Origin: Nitrospirota bacterium
Lineage (GTDB): Bacteria; Nitrospirota; Nitrospiria; Nitrospirales; Nitrospiraceae
DNA length: 6,075 nt
NCBI GenBank assembly: GCA_004296865.1
Contig: SCVQ01000084.1
Span: 1-6,075 of the forward strand
Direction of reading: 5' to 3'
Under the pieces are notes generated by a model. The model made no database searches. It saw only the letters and a list, made by a program, of their open reading frames with translations, and had not been told where the DNA came from. A program made the translations under genes and the position numbers. Positions 1 through 6,075 of the stretch are shown here, in pieces. The first letter of the stretch is position 1. Every line of letters begins with the position of its first letter.

Positions 1-1
1 G

Positions 2-121
2 ATGAAACGATTTACCGAGGACTACCGCCGGCACACAGGGTTCGTGCGCCGCACCTTTCAAGGCCTGTTCGACAGGCCGCAACGATCCTCACTGCTCAAG
101 GCCGCGCTTCGGAAGTGCTAA
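2..121 (+). CDS. possible short or left-truncated ORF, unknown product
   Basis: An open frame of 39 codons begins with ATG at base 2 and ends with TAA at 119-121. The window starts one base earlier, so the ATG may be internal to a longer gene and no ribosome binding site can be assessed. The peptide is basic and arginine-rich (begins MKRFTEDYRRHTGF, ends LLKAALRKC). I recognise no domain. The stop lies 4 bases before palindrome A, facing the PIN gene stop on the other side, so the two would be convergent if this is real. A second frame (frame 1) is also open from base 1 to 303 straight through the palindrome, which weakens any coding claim here. It may instead be part of a repeat. Confidence 0.2.
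   Translation: MKRFTEDYRRHTGFVRRTFQGLFDRPQRSSLLKAALRKC
62..78. repeat. short perfect hairpin
   Basis: GGCCTGT (62-68) and ACAGGCC (72-78) form a perfect 7-bp stem with a 3-base TCG loop. No T-tract follows on either strand, so it is not an evident terminator. An 8-base direct repeat TCAAGGCC also occurs at 58-65 and 96-103. Together they suggest that the left edge is repeat-like, possibly an extension of the palindrome A neighbourhood, but nothing identifies a function. Confidence 0.4.
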
Positions 122-125
122 AAGA

Positions 126-334
126 GCAGCCGGGGCCGCGAGACTTGCTCCGCTTAGAAGGCAGAGTCGCATGGATCGCTCAACGTTTCGCGGCGGCTTG
201 GTGCCTGAACTTGCTGCGCCCCAGCTTCGCAGAACGCAGCTTCGAACAGCGGGCGCCACAAGACGCTGCCGCTTCCACTGAGCGATTCACCATGCGCCTC
301 TGATGCCGCTCGCAAGTCTCGCCGCCCCGGCTGC
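126..334 (+). repeat. long imperfect palindrome A
   Basis: This is a 209-base element whose two halves are largely self-complementary. The outermost 23 bases (126-148) pair with 312-334 with a single mismatch (22 of 23); both ends read GCAGCCGGGG inward. Further in, 169-182 (GCATGGATCGCTCA) pairs with 279-295 apart from a 3-base insertion. Near the centre GCTGCG (213-218) pairs with CGCAGC (235-240). It begins 4 bases after the stop of the small left ORF and ends 2 bases before the TAG stop of the PIN gene. Transcribed from either side it would form a very large hairpin, so it may act as a bidirectional terminator, a MITE-like element or a recombination site. It is a diverged relative of palindrome B in inverted orientation. 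I see no convincing protein in it, although short frames are open by chance. Confidence 0.8.
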
Positions 335-336
335 CT

Positions 337-1314
337 CTATGACTGCGGAAATTGTTTGAATGGCTCCCACGGAGCTACATGATGGATCGTCGCATCCACC
401 GTATACTGGATGAAGTCCGCGTCGTTACTCACGAACAGCCGATTCCCATTGAGAAGAAGCAGTTGTATGGCATCGTACAGATCGTTCGGGTCAATGCTAT
501 GCTGATGGTTAATCGTATTCGCTGCAACGAGTGTCATGTGAGCCTGGAAGACACGCCCTGCTCCGTGCATCAAGCCCTCCCAAAATCGATTTCGTTCATC
601 TGACGAGAGGTCCTCATACTGAGTACGTCCGCTGCTTGGTCGGAATAACAAGAAGAATTTGGCGAGGTGTTGAAACCAGGGCACTATCATTTGGACATTG
701 TCTCTAGTCAGAGGATAGGGAGCGTACTCATTTAATCTCTGAATTATCGCCGTCGCCGATGCATCATCCGTGTCGGTCAGTCTGGTGTAGTGAGTTGGGT
801 CCACGACCCAACGAGGGGCACCCACTGAGTTAAGTGTTTGAATGCCGATCCCAGTTATGTCCCCCATCGTTTCAGCGCGAGCGATTAGACTAACCGCAAT
901 AGCCGTCTGTTGAGGGTTGGGAATCCAGGTGGGTGATAGGTAATGTGATAGCCCAGCCTCTTCTAGGAACGTCACTTCTGGTGCCGGGAGTACCTCCGGA
1001 TCGCAGAGACGTTGCATTCTTCGAAAGGCGGCGCGAACCCTCCCGAACGGATTTGGAAATCGTCTTGTTGGCCCTCGCCCGAGCCGTGAAAGCATCTCAA
1101 CGTAGTTTGTTATCGAGTAACGGTAGCGGTAACCACGTTGGGTTTTATGAGTCTGGAGTGAGTCGACATCGGCATCAGACATGCTGAGCCAGACATTTGT
1201 ATCAAAGTATACCTCCGGCGGACAGCTTGGCGGGAAGTCAATGGTGAAGTTTAGAGCACGTGTCTGGAGATCGCATTCACGGATTACGAGTAGGGCGGAA
1301 GAATCGTGAGCCAT
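337..1314 (-). CDS. PIN-domain-like protein, putative ribonuclease (325 aa)
   Basis: The protein looks like a divergent PIN-fold nuclease. Visible motifs are an N-terminal strand with VYFDTNVW (D38, N40), an acidic residue in NYVEML (E73), and near the C-terminus DPNDLYDA (D275, D278, D281) followed by LFVSNDADF (D298, D300). The last part resembles the (T/S)-x-D-x-D-F strand of PIN domains. Family knowledge: PIN proteins use clustered acidic residues to bind metal and cleave RNA, and include VapC toxins. VapC proteins are about 130 residues; here about 200 residues, apparently helical, separate the two halves of the acidic core. No signal peptide or membrane segment is seen. The ATG at 1314 is the only sensible start (an in-frame stop lies 24 bases upstream), but it has no clear Shine-Dalgarno. 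No antitoxin-like partner gene adjoins it. Sampled lines are about 47-52% GC, well below groEL, suggesting acquisition. Substrate and role are unknown. Confidence 0.65.
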   Translation of the reverse strand: MAHDSSALLVIRECDLQTRALNFTIDFPPSCPPEVYFDTNVWLSMSDADVDSLQTHKTQRGYRYRYSITNYVEMLSRLGRGPTRRFPNPFGRVRAAFRRMQRLCDPEVLPAPEVTFLEEAGLSHYLSPTWIPNPQQTAIAVSLIARAETMGDITGIGIQTLNSVGAPRWVVDPTHYTRLTDTDDASATAIIQRLNEYAPYPLTRDNVQMIVPWFQHLAKFFLLFRPSSGRTQYEDLSSDERNRFWEGLMHGAGRVFQAHMTLVAANTINHQHSIDPNDLYDAIQLLLLNGNRLFVSNDADFIQYTVDATIHHVAPWEPFKQFPQS

Positions 1315-1338
1315 AGCGTCACGCAGCCATAGGAATCA

Positions 1339-1364
1339 CTAGAATGGACAGCGAAGTGTTCTAG
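1339..1364. promoter_or_regulatory. small inverted repeat in the PIN gene leader
   Basis: CTAGAA (1339-1344) and TTCTAG (1359-1364) form 6-bp arms around a 14-base spacer, 25 bases upstream of the PIN start. It lies in the leader (1315-1380) between palindrome B and the gene, where the PIN promoter must be if the gene has its own. It could be an operator or chance. I could not assign convincing -35 and -10 boxes in this leader. Confidence 0.25.
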
Positions 1365-1381
1365 CGCTTGTTCGTTCGCCG

Positions 1382-1594
1382 CAGCCGGGGACGGGGGACG
1401 CGTGAGCGCCATCAGAGCCACGTGGTAAACCGCACAGTGGAGCGGCGGCGTCCCGAAGGGTGGTGCTGACTGTTTGAAGCGGCGTTCGCGCGAATGCGCC
1501 CAACGCCGCAAGTTTCAGCGCCAAGCCGTCGCAGAGCGTCGTGCGGTCCGCGTGGCTCCGTCTTCGAGCGGAGCGCGTTTCCCGTCACCGGCTG
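1382..1594 (-). repeat. long imperfect palindrome B, inverted copy of A
   Basis: This is a 213-base self-complementary element built like palindrome A. The outer ends pair over 21 bases with 3 mismatches (CAGCCGG...ACGCG at 1382-1402 against the right end, 1574-1594). Inside, GAGCCACG on the left is matched by the complementary right arm, and centrally GCGGCGTT (1479-1486) pairs perfectly with AACGCCGC (1502-1509). Aligned to A in reverse complement, several blocks match well: 121-133 against 1588-1600 at 12 of 13, and 194-218 against 1504-1528 at 22 of 26 aligned columns. The similarity includes 5 bases outside the A palindrome. The minus orientation given here is relative to A. It fills most of the 298-base gap between the PIN leader and the groEL terminator. 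Open frames across it appear to be by-products of its GC content. Confidence 0.8.
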
Positions 1595-1612
1595 TTCTTT
1601 CGGTGAGGGGCA

Positions 1613-1650
1613 CAAAAGCGAAAAGGCCGGGCAGCTTTCGCCACCCGGCC
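1613..1650 (-). terminator. intrinsic terminator of the groESL operon
   Basis: Read on the minus strand, GGCCGGG (1650-1644) pairs perfectly with CCCGGCC (1631-1625) around a 12-base loop. It is followed by TTTT (1624-1621), CG and another T-rich stretch (1618-1613). It lies 43 bases after the groEL stop codon, the expected place for a Rho-independent terminator of the chaperonin operon. On the plus strand no T-tract follows, so it should work mainly for groEL. Confidence 0.85.
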
Positions 1651-1666
1651 CTTTCGCCGACTACTG

Positions 1667-1689
1667 AGAGCTGATGGCTGCTCAGCTCT
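1667..1689 (-). other. hairpin between the groEL stop and terminator
   Basis: AGAGCTGA (1667-1674) and TCAGCTCT (1682-1689) form a perfect 8-bp stem with a 7-base loop just after the groEL stop. There is no T-tract, so it is not a terminator by itself. In the mRNA it would stack upstream of the terminator hairpin and could protect the 3' end of the transcript. Confidence 0.5.
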
Positions 1690-1692
1690 TCC

Positions 1693-3692
<2,000 letters not shown>

Positions 3693-3699
3693 ACTGCGT

Positions 3700-3708
3700 C
3701 CCTCCTTT
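3700..3708 (-). promoter_or_regulatory. groES ribosome binding site
   Basis: AAAGGAGGG on the minus strand, with a 7-base spacer (ACGCAGT) to the ATG at 3692. It is a strong site that fixes the groES start. Confidence 0.85.
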
Positions 3709-3788
3709 AAGTTAACTGTACTGCCTGATTGACCCCGTTTGGTCTGAGAATCCTTCATGAACGGACAAGAACGGCCATCTGAATGAGA

Positions 3789-3815
3789 GGCATTGGGATG
3801 ACTCCCGCAGATGCC
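3789..3815 (-). promoter_or_regulatory. hairpin at the 5' end of the groES leader
   Basis: Two stacked stems are seen: GGCAT (3789-3793) with ATGCC (3811-3815), and inside it GGGA (3795-3798) with TCCC (3803-3806), separated by an asymmetric bulge (1 against 4 bases). It starts about 5 bases downstream of the putative -10 of the groES promoter. It would therefore be either an operator over the start site or a hairpin at the very 5' end of the mRNA. It is not the CIRCE/HrcA operator. A role in heat regulation is only a guess. Confidence 0.4.
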
Positions 3816-3820
3816 ACGAG

Positions 3821-3848
3821 AGATAGCCCCTGCACCGGTCAAGTCAAG
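3821..3848 (-). promoter_or_regulatory. putative RpoH-type promoter of groESL
   Basis: The minus strand reads CTTG (3848-3845), 17 bases, then GCTATCT (3827-3821). The consensus described for alphaproteobacterial RpoH promoters is CTTG-N17/18-CYTATNT; this site matches 10 of the 10-11 defined positions except the first C of the -10 element. Read as a sigma70 promoter it is TTGACT, 16 bases, TATCTC, which is weaker. It lies about 129 bases upstream of groES and downstream of the RpoH-like gene, the right place for a heat-shock promoter. Which sigma factor uses it is inference. Confidence 0.55.
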
Positions 3849-3928
3849 GGCCAGCCGGAAGATTTTCTTTCTCTAGGACAGGGCAAATCTTTAGCGGCAT
3901 AAGCTATTGAAAATATAAATATTTAGGC
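3849..3928. other. AT-rich spacer with inverted repeats between rpoH and groES
   Basis: This part of the 236-base gap between the sigma-factor gene and groES contains an inverted repeat AAGATTT (3859-3865) / AAATCTT (3885-3891) with a 19-base spacer, and a perfect 10-base palindrome TAAATATTTA (3916-3925) in a strongly AT-rich run directly after the rpoH stop. There is no GC-rich stem followed by a T-tract, so no intrinsic terminator for rpoH is evident and read-through into groESL is possible. The AT-rich blocks upstream of the groES -35 might serve as activator or UP-like DNA. Confidence 0.35.
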
Positions 3929-4936
3929 TTATGAACGCAGGGAGTCGAAGTCTTTGATCTCTTTCTTGAGGAAGTCCCGTAAGCGCTTGATGATGCGGGC
4001 TTCCAGTTGGCGTGTCCGTTCTTTGGTGATCCCGTACTTATGGCCGAGGTCGTCGAGCGTCAAGGGGGTGTCGGAGAGAATGCGGTTGCGGAGGATGTCT
4101 TCGTCCCGCTCGGCCAGCGTCTTGGTGAACTCGGCCAGTTTCGCTCGGAACAGGGTCTGTAGTTCGGTCGTCGCCAATTGTTCGTCGGCCGGCATGTCTC
4201 GGGACGGCAGTATATCCAGCAGCGTGCCTTCCGATTCCTGGTTGAGCGGCTGATCGAGGGACAATTCCCAACTGCCCAAGCGCTGGTCCATCTCGATCAC
4301 GTCGCGCTCACGCACGTGCAGCCGGTCCGCCAAGAGCTTCGTATCGGGGGCGAAGCCCTGCCGTTCGAGCTTGGCTTTTTCTTTCCGGAGATTGTAGAAG
4401 AGCTTGCGCTGGTCCTGTGTCGTGCCGATCTTGACCAGGCGGTAGGTGTTGAGCAGGTAACGCAGGATATAGGCACGAGCCCACCAGGCGGCATAGGCGT
4501 AGAAGCGCACGTTCTTCGTCGGGTCGAACTTCTTGATCGCCTGCATGAGGCCGACATTGCCTTCCTGGATGAGGTCCATCTGGTCGGCGCCGGTGTGGAG
4601 GTATTCGGAGGCGATCGCCACCGACACCCGCAGGTTCGCCAGGATCAGCTTGACGGCGGCTTCGCGGCTGCCTTGGGTATAGTATTCCTGGAAGAGTTGG
4701 AGTTCTTCTTCCTTGGACAGGTAGGGATAGCGCCGCAGCTCCGCCAAATATTGTTGCAACGCGGTGACCGGAGCGACCGTGGCCAAACTGTCTCCGGCTG
4801 CAGGTGCGCTGACAGGCGGGGGGGGGAGGGGCTCGGGAGCCTCCGTGACGTCGGCGGCCTCCAGATCAAGGCTCAGGTCCTCGATCTCTTCGGATTCTTC
4901 TGCGTCCTCGTTCGTGCCACTGGGTCGGTCGGCCAT
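3929..4936 (-). CDS. rpoH: RpoH-like heat-shock sigma factor (sigma-32 type), 335 aa
   Basis: This sigma70-family factor (group 3, RpoH type) would direct RNA polymerase to heat-shock promoters. Domains in order: an acidic, proline-rich N-terminal tail (1-50) absent from E. coli RpoH; region 1.2 (ALQQYLAELRRYPYLSKEEE, 59-78); region 2 with DLIQEGNVGLMQAI (121-134) and FYAYAAWWARAYILRY (145-160); the RpoH-box-like QRKLFYNLR (176-184), which matches the Q(R/K)KLFFNLR signature with F to Y at one position; region 3; and a region 4 helix-turn-helix LTLDDLGHKYGITKERTRQLE (292-312). It is longer than E. coli RpoH (284) mostly through the tail. Start: ATG at 4936 has only a weak AGGT 8 bases upstream, but a good promoter lies just before it. 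It sits upstream of groESL on the same strand, supporting a heat-shock role. A run of nine C lies in codons 37-40. A general group 2 sigma factor is less likely because of the RpoH box. Confidence 0.88.
   Translation of the reverse strand: MADRPSGTNEDAEESEEIEDLSLDLEAADVTEAPEPLPPPPVSAPAAGDSLATVAPVTALQQYLAELRRYPYLSKEEELQLFQEYYTQGSREAAVKLILANLRVSVAIASEYLHTGADQMDLIQEGNVGLMQAIKKFDPTKNVRFYAYAAWWARAYILRYLLNTYRLVKIGTTQDQRKLFYNLRKEKAKLERQGFAPDTKLLADRLHVRERDVIEMDQRLGSWELSLDQPLNQESEGTLLDILPSRDMPADEQLATTELQTLFRAKLAEFTKTLAERDEDILRNRILSDTPLTLDDLGHKYGITKERTRQLEARIIKRLRDFLKKEIKDFDSLRS
4818..4826 (-). repeat. C9 homopolymer inside the rpoH coding region
   Basis: Nine G on the plus strand (nine C in the coding strand) span codons 37 (CTC) to 40 (CCG), encoding the proline run of the N-terminal tail. 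A gain or loss of one base would shift the frame before all functional regions of the sigma factor. It could be a slippage site in vivo or a place of sequencing error. The frame as given is intact. Confidence 0.7.
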
Positions 4937-4983
4937 GAATACCTGTCGGTGTCGAGTCTTGGGTTGTTGGGTACGCAGGCGAG

Positions 4984-5012
4984 ATTATAAACGGAACTGG
5001 CGAGGAGCACAA
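4984..5012 (-). promoter_or_regulatory. sigma70-type promoter of rpoH
   Basis: On the minus strand TTGTGC (5012-5007), a 17-base spacer and a perfect TATAAT (4989-4984). Predicted transcription starts near 4977, giving a 5' leader of about 40 bases before the ATG at 4936. This is the best promoter match in the window and suggests that the sigma gene is transcribed by the housekeeping polymerase. Confidence 0.65.
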
Positions 5013-5018
5013 AGCATT

Positions 5019-5032
5019 GAGGCGATAGCCTC
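5019..5032. promoter_or_regulatory. inverted repeat between divergent promoters
   Basis: GAGGC (5019-5023) and GCCTC (5028-5032) surround a GATA loop. It lies 6 bases upstream of the rpoH -35 and just before the putative -35 of the transporter, so it could be an operator affecting either. An alternative pairing AGGCG/CGCCT (5020-5024/5032-5036) uses the same bases. The arms are short, so chance is possible. Confidence 0.3.
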
Positions 5033-5035
5033 GCC

Positions 5036-5065
5036 TTGCGTGCGTTGAGCGGGCTGCACTATAGT
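5036..5065 (+). promoter_or_regulatory. putative promoter of the transporter gene
   Basis: TTGCGT (5036-5041), an 18-base spacer, then TATAGT (5060-5065), a 5 of 6 match to the -10 consensus. The -35 keeps only TTG. It lies about 70 bases before the GTG start of the transporter and is divergent from the rpoH promoter. Confidence 0.4.
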
Positions 5066-5090
5066 ACGGCCGCTTCGATGCGTGGGCATC

Positions 5091-5111
5091 CGGAGTGCGG
5101 AGTGCGGAGAG
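5091..5111 (+). repeat. three tandem 7-base units in the transporter leader
   Basis: CGGAGTG occurs at 5091-5097 and 5098-5104, followed by a near copy CGGAGAG at 5105-5111. It lies between the putative promoter and the GTG start. It may be a slippage product; no function is evident. Confidence 0.6.
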
Positions 5112-5124
5112 CGAGCGGGATTGC

Positions 5125-5131
5125 AAAGGAG
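5125..5131 (+). promoter_or_regulatory. transporter ribosome binding site
   Basis: AAAGGAG, 6 bases before the GTG at 5138. It decides the start in favour of GTG over an in-frame ATG at 5078, which has no Shine-Dalgarno sequence. Confidence 0.75.
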
Positions 5132-5137
5132 CGAGAG

Positions 5138-6062
5138 GTGCTGAAGACGGCGTTGGGAGCGTTGCGCAGCGGGCACTGGCCCTCGTTGATAGGGGCCTGG
5201 CTGCATTTCGAAGTCAGTTTCATGGTCTGGCTCCTGATCGGCGCGTTGGGCGTGTCGATTGCCGAGGAGTTCGGACTGAGCGCCACGCAAAAGGGGTTGC
5301 TGGTGGCTGTGCCGCTCTTGGGGGGCGCCGTCCTTCGCGTGGCGGTCGGGATCTTGAGCGACTACGTCGGGTCGAAATCAATCGGCTTGGCCATCCTGGG
5401 TGGAGAACTTCTTGCCGTGGCCTGGGGCTGGCTCGGAGCGACGACCTATCCGCAGATGCTGGGCGTCGGCCTCCTGCTGGGGATCGCGGGAGGCAGCTTC
5501 GCGGTGGCGCTTCCTCTTGCCAGCCGCGCCTATCCTCCGGCTCATCAGGGGTTGGCTTTGGGCGTGGCCGCCTCCGCCAACAGCGGCATCATACTGGCGG
5601 TATTTTTCGCTCCGCGGCTTGCGCAGACAGTCGGCTGGCACGGTGTCTTTGGGCTGATGGCGGTGCCGGTCCTCCTCACCATTGTGCTTTTTGCCTGGCT
5701 GGTGCGTGACGGAAAAGCCCCGCGTCAGGAGGGCGGCGACCACTGGCGGCGGAGGCTGGGTGAAGCCTTTCGACGGCCCTCCATGTACTGGCTGTGTTTT
5801 ATTTATGCGATCACGTTCGGCGGGTTCGTGGGCTTTGCCAGTTACCTGCCGATTTTTTACCATGACCAGTATGGACTGAACCTGCTGGCGGCTGGATCTG
5901 TCACGGCACTCTGCGGATTGTCCGGCAGCCTGGCGCGTCCCTTCGGCGGTTATCTGGCCGACCGTCTCGGCGGATTGAAGGTGCTCTTAGTCCTTTTTCC
6001 GGTCATTGCGGGATTCGTCCTCGGCATCGGGCGACTGCCTGGCCTGACCTGGTCGATTCTGC
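5138..6062 (+). CDS. narK: NarK/NNP-type nitrate/nitrite transporter, 3' truncated
   Basis: This is a major facilitator membrane transporter, probably of nitrate and/or nitrite. About 308 residues are visible and the gene runs off the right edge; NarK-type proteins usually have 400 or more. TM1 is near 16-41. TM2 with the motif-A-like loop GILSDYVGSK (71-80) includes R67, placed like the substrate-binding arginine of TM2 in NarK. The TM4-5 signature GIAGGSFAVALPLASRAYPP (115-134) and GVAASANSG (142-150) resembles the nitrate signature regions. The second half has ARPFGGYLADRLGG (266-279) with R267, placed like the TM8 arginine. A hydrophilic loop lies at 190-212. The GTG start is chosen for its AAAGGAG site; an upstream ATG at 5078 would add 20 residues without family character. 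The frame stays open to the last base, but the last 13 bases match an adapter and are left out. Nitrate versus nitrite, and import versus export, cannot be decided here. Confidence 0.88.
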
Positions 6063-6075
6063 AGATCGGAAGAGC
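6063..6075. other. probable Illumina adapter remnant at the contig end
   Basis: The final 13 bases are AGATCGGAAGAGC, identical to the common start of Illumina TruSeq adapters, and they stand exactly at the end of the window. A chance match of this length at this place is very unlikely. The codons they supply to the transporter (ending I-G-R) should not be trusted. Confidence 0.9.

Noticed and set aside
115..303. 62-codon frame in palindrome A, with similar small frames at 1284-1674 in palindrome B
   Set aside because: The frames of A and B can be aligned (both contain KEQP and end in RFT), but only because the DNA repeats are related. Several overlapping frames are open at once on both strands, no ribosome binding site is seen, and the DNA is explained by palindromic structure.
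126..334. Palindrome A as an integron attC site
   Set aside because: A single RYYYAAC match (GCTCAAC, 178-184) exists, but the opposite arm reads ACTGAGC instead of GTTRRRY, the boxes are not at the ends, B lacks an equivalent pair, both elements exceed normal attC length, and the two copies are inverted rather than direct.
3693..3928. CIRCE (HrcA) operator upstream of groES
   Set aside because: I looked for TTAGCACTC-N9-GAGTGCTAA and near variants in the leader and found none.
4178..4990. 270-codon open frame on the plus strand opposite rpoH
   Set aside because: Antisense shadow of the sigma-factor gene; the minus-strand product has clear sigma regions 2 and 4.
5095..5709. 204-codon plus-strand frame overlapping the transporter gene
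   Set aside because: It is an out-of-frame shadow; the frame starting at GTG 5138 gives a clear MFS nitrate transporter with membrane segments and conserved arginines and stays open to the window end.

Overview
This window looks like a short contig from a high-GC, chemolithotroph-like bacterium, most plausibly Nitrospirota/Nitrospira-like. That placement is an inference from a GroESL-RpoH block lying next to a NarK-type nitrate/nitrite transporter; no rRNA or other phylogenetic marker is present. Sampled 60-base lines in the groEL region run at about 62-72% GC. The right edge ends in an exact 13-base Illumina adapter prefix, so the last bases are probably artefact and the right side is a real contig end.

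Layout from left to right. Bases 1-121 hold a possible short or partial ORF. Bases 126-334 are a long imperfect palindrome (A). Bases 337-1314 (minus strand) encode a 325-residue PIN-like nuclease candidate in DNA of only about 50% GC. A roughly 65-base leader then separates it from a second long palindrome (B, 1382-1594), which is a diverged copy of A in the opposite orientation. A strong intrinsic terminator (1613-1650) closes the chaperonin operon. Bases 1693-3330 are groEL and 3384-3692 groES (both minus), followed by a 236-base gap with an AT-rich stretch and a promoter that resembles RpoH-type promoters. Bases 3929-4936 (minus) encode an RpoH-like heat-shock sigma factor carrying the RpoH-box motif. 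An intergenic region with divergent promoters follows. From 5138 to the right edge (plus) runs a truncated NarK/NNP-type MFS transporter.

How the genes work together. The sigma-factor gene sits directly upstream of groESL on the same strand. It has its own near-consensus sigma70-type promoter, while groES has a CTTG-N17-GCTATCT promoter that fits the RpoH consensus known from Alphaproteobacteria. This suggests a compact heat-shock module in which the sigma factor drives the adjacent chaperonin operon. The transporter is divergent and functionally separate.

The most unusual part is the left 1.6 kb. A lone, low-GC PIN-like gene is bounded on both sides by members of one palindromic repeat family, with one palindrome ending 2 bases from the PIN stop codon. 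It looks like an inserted cassette or a MITE-bounded accessory gene placed behind the groEL terminator. I could not match the palindromes to a named element class.
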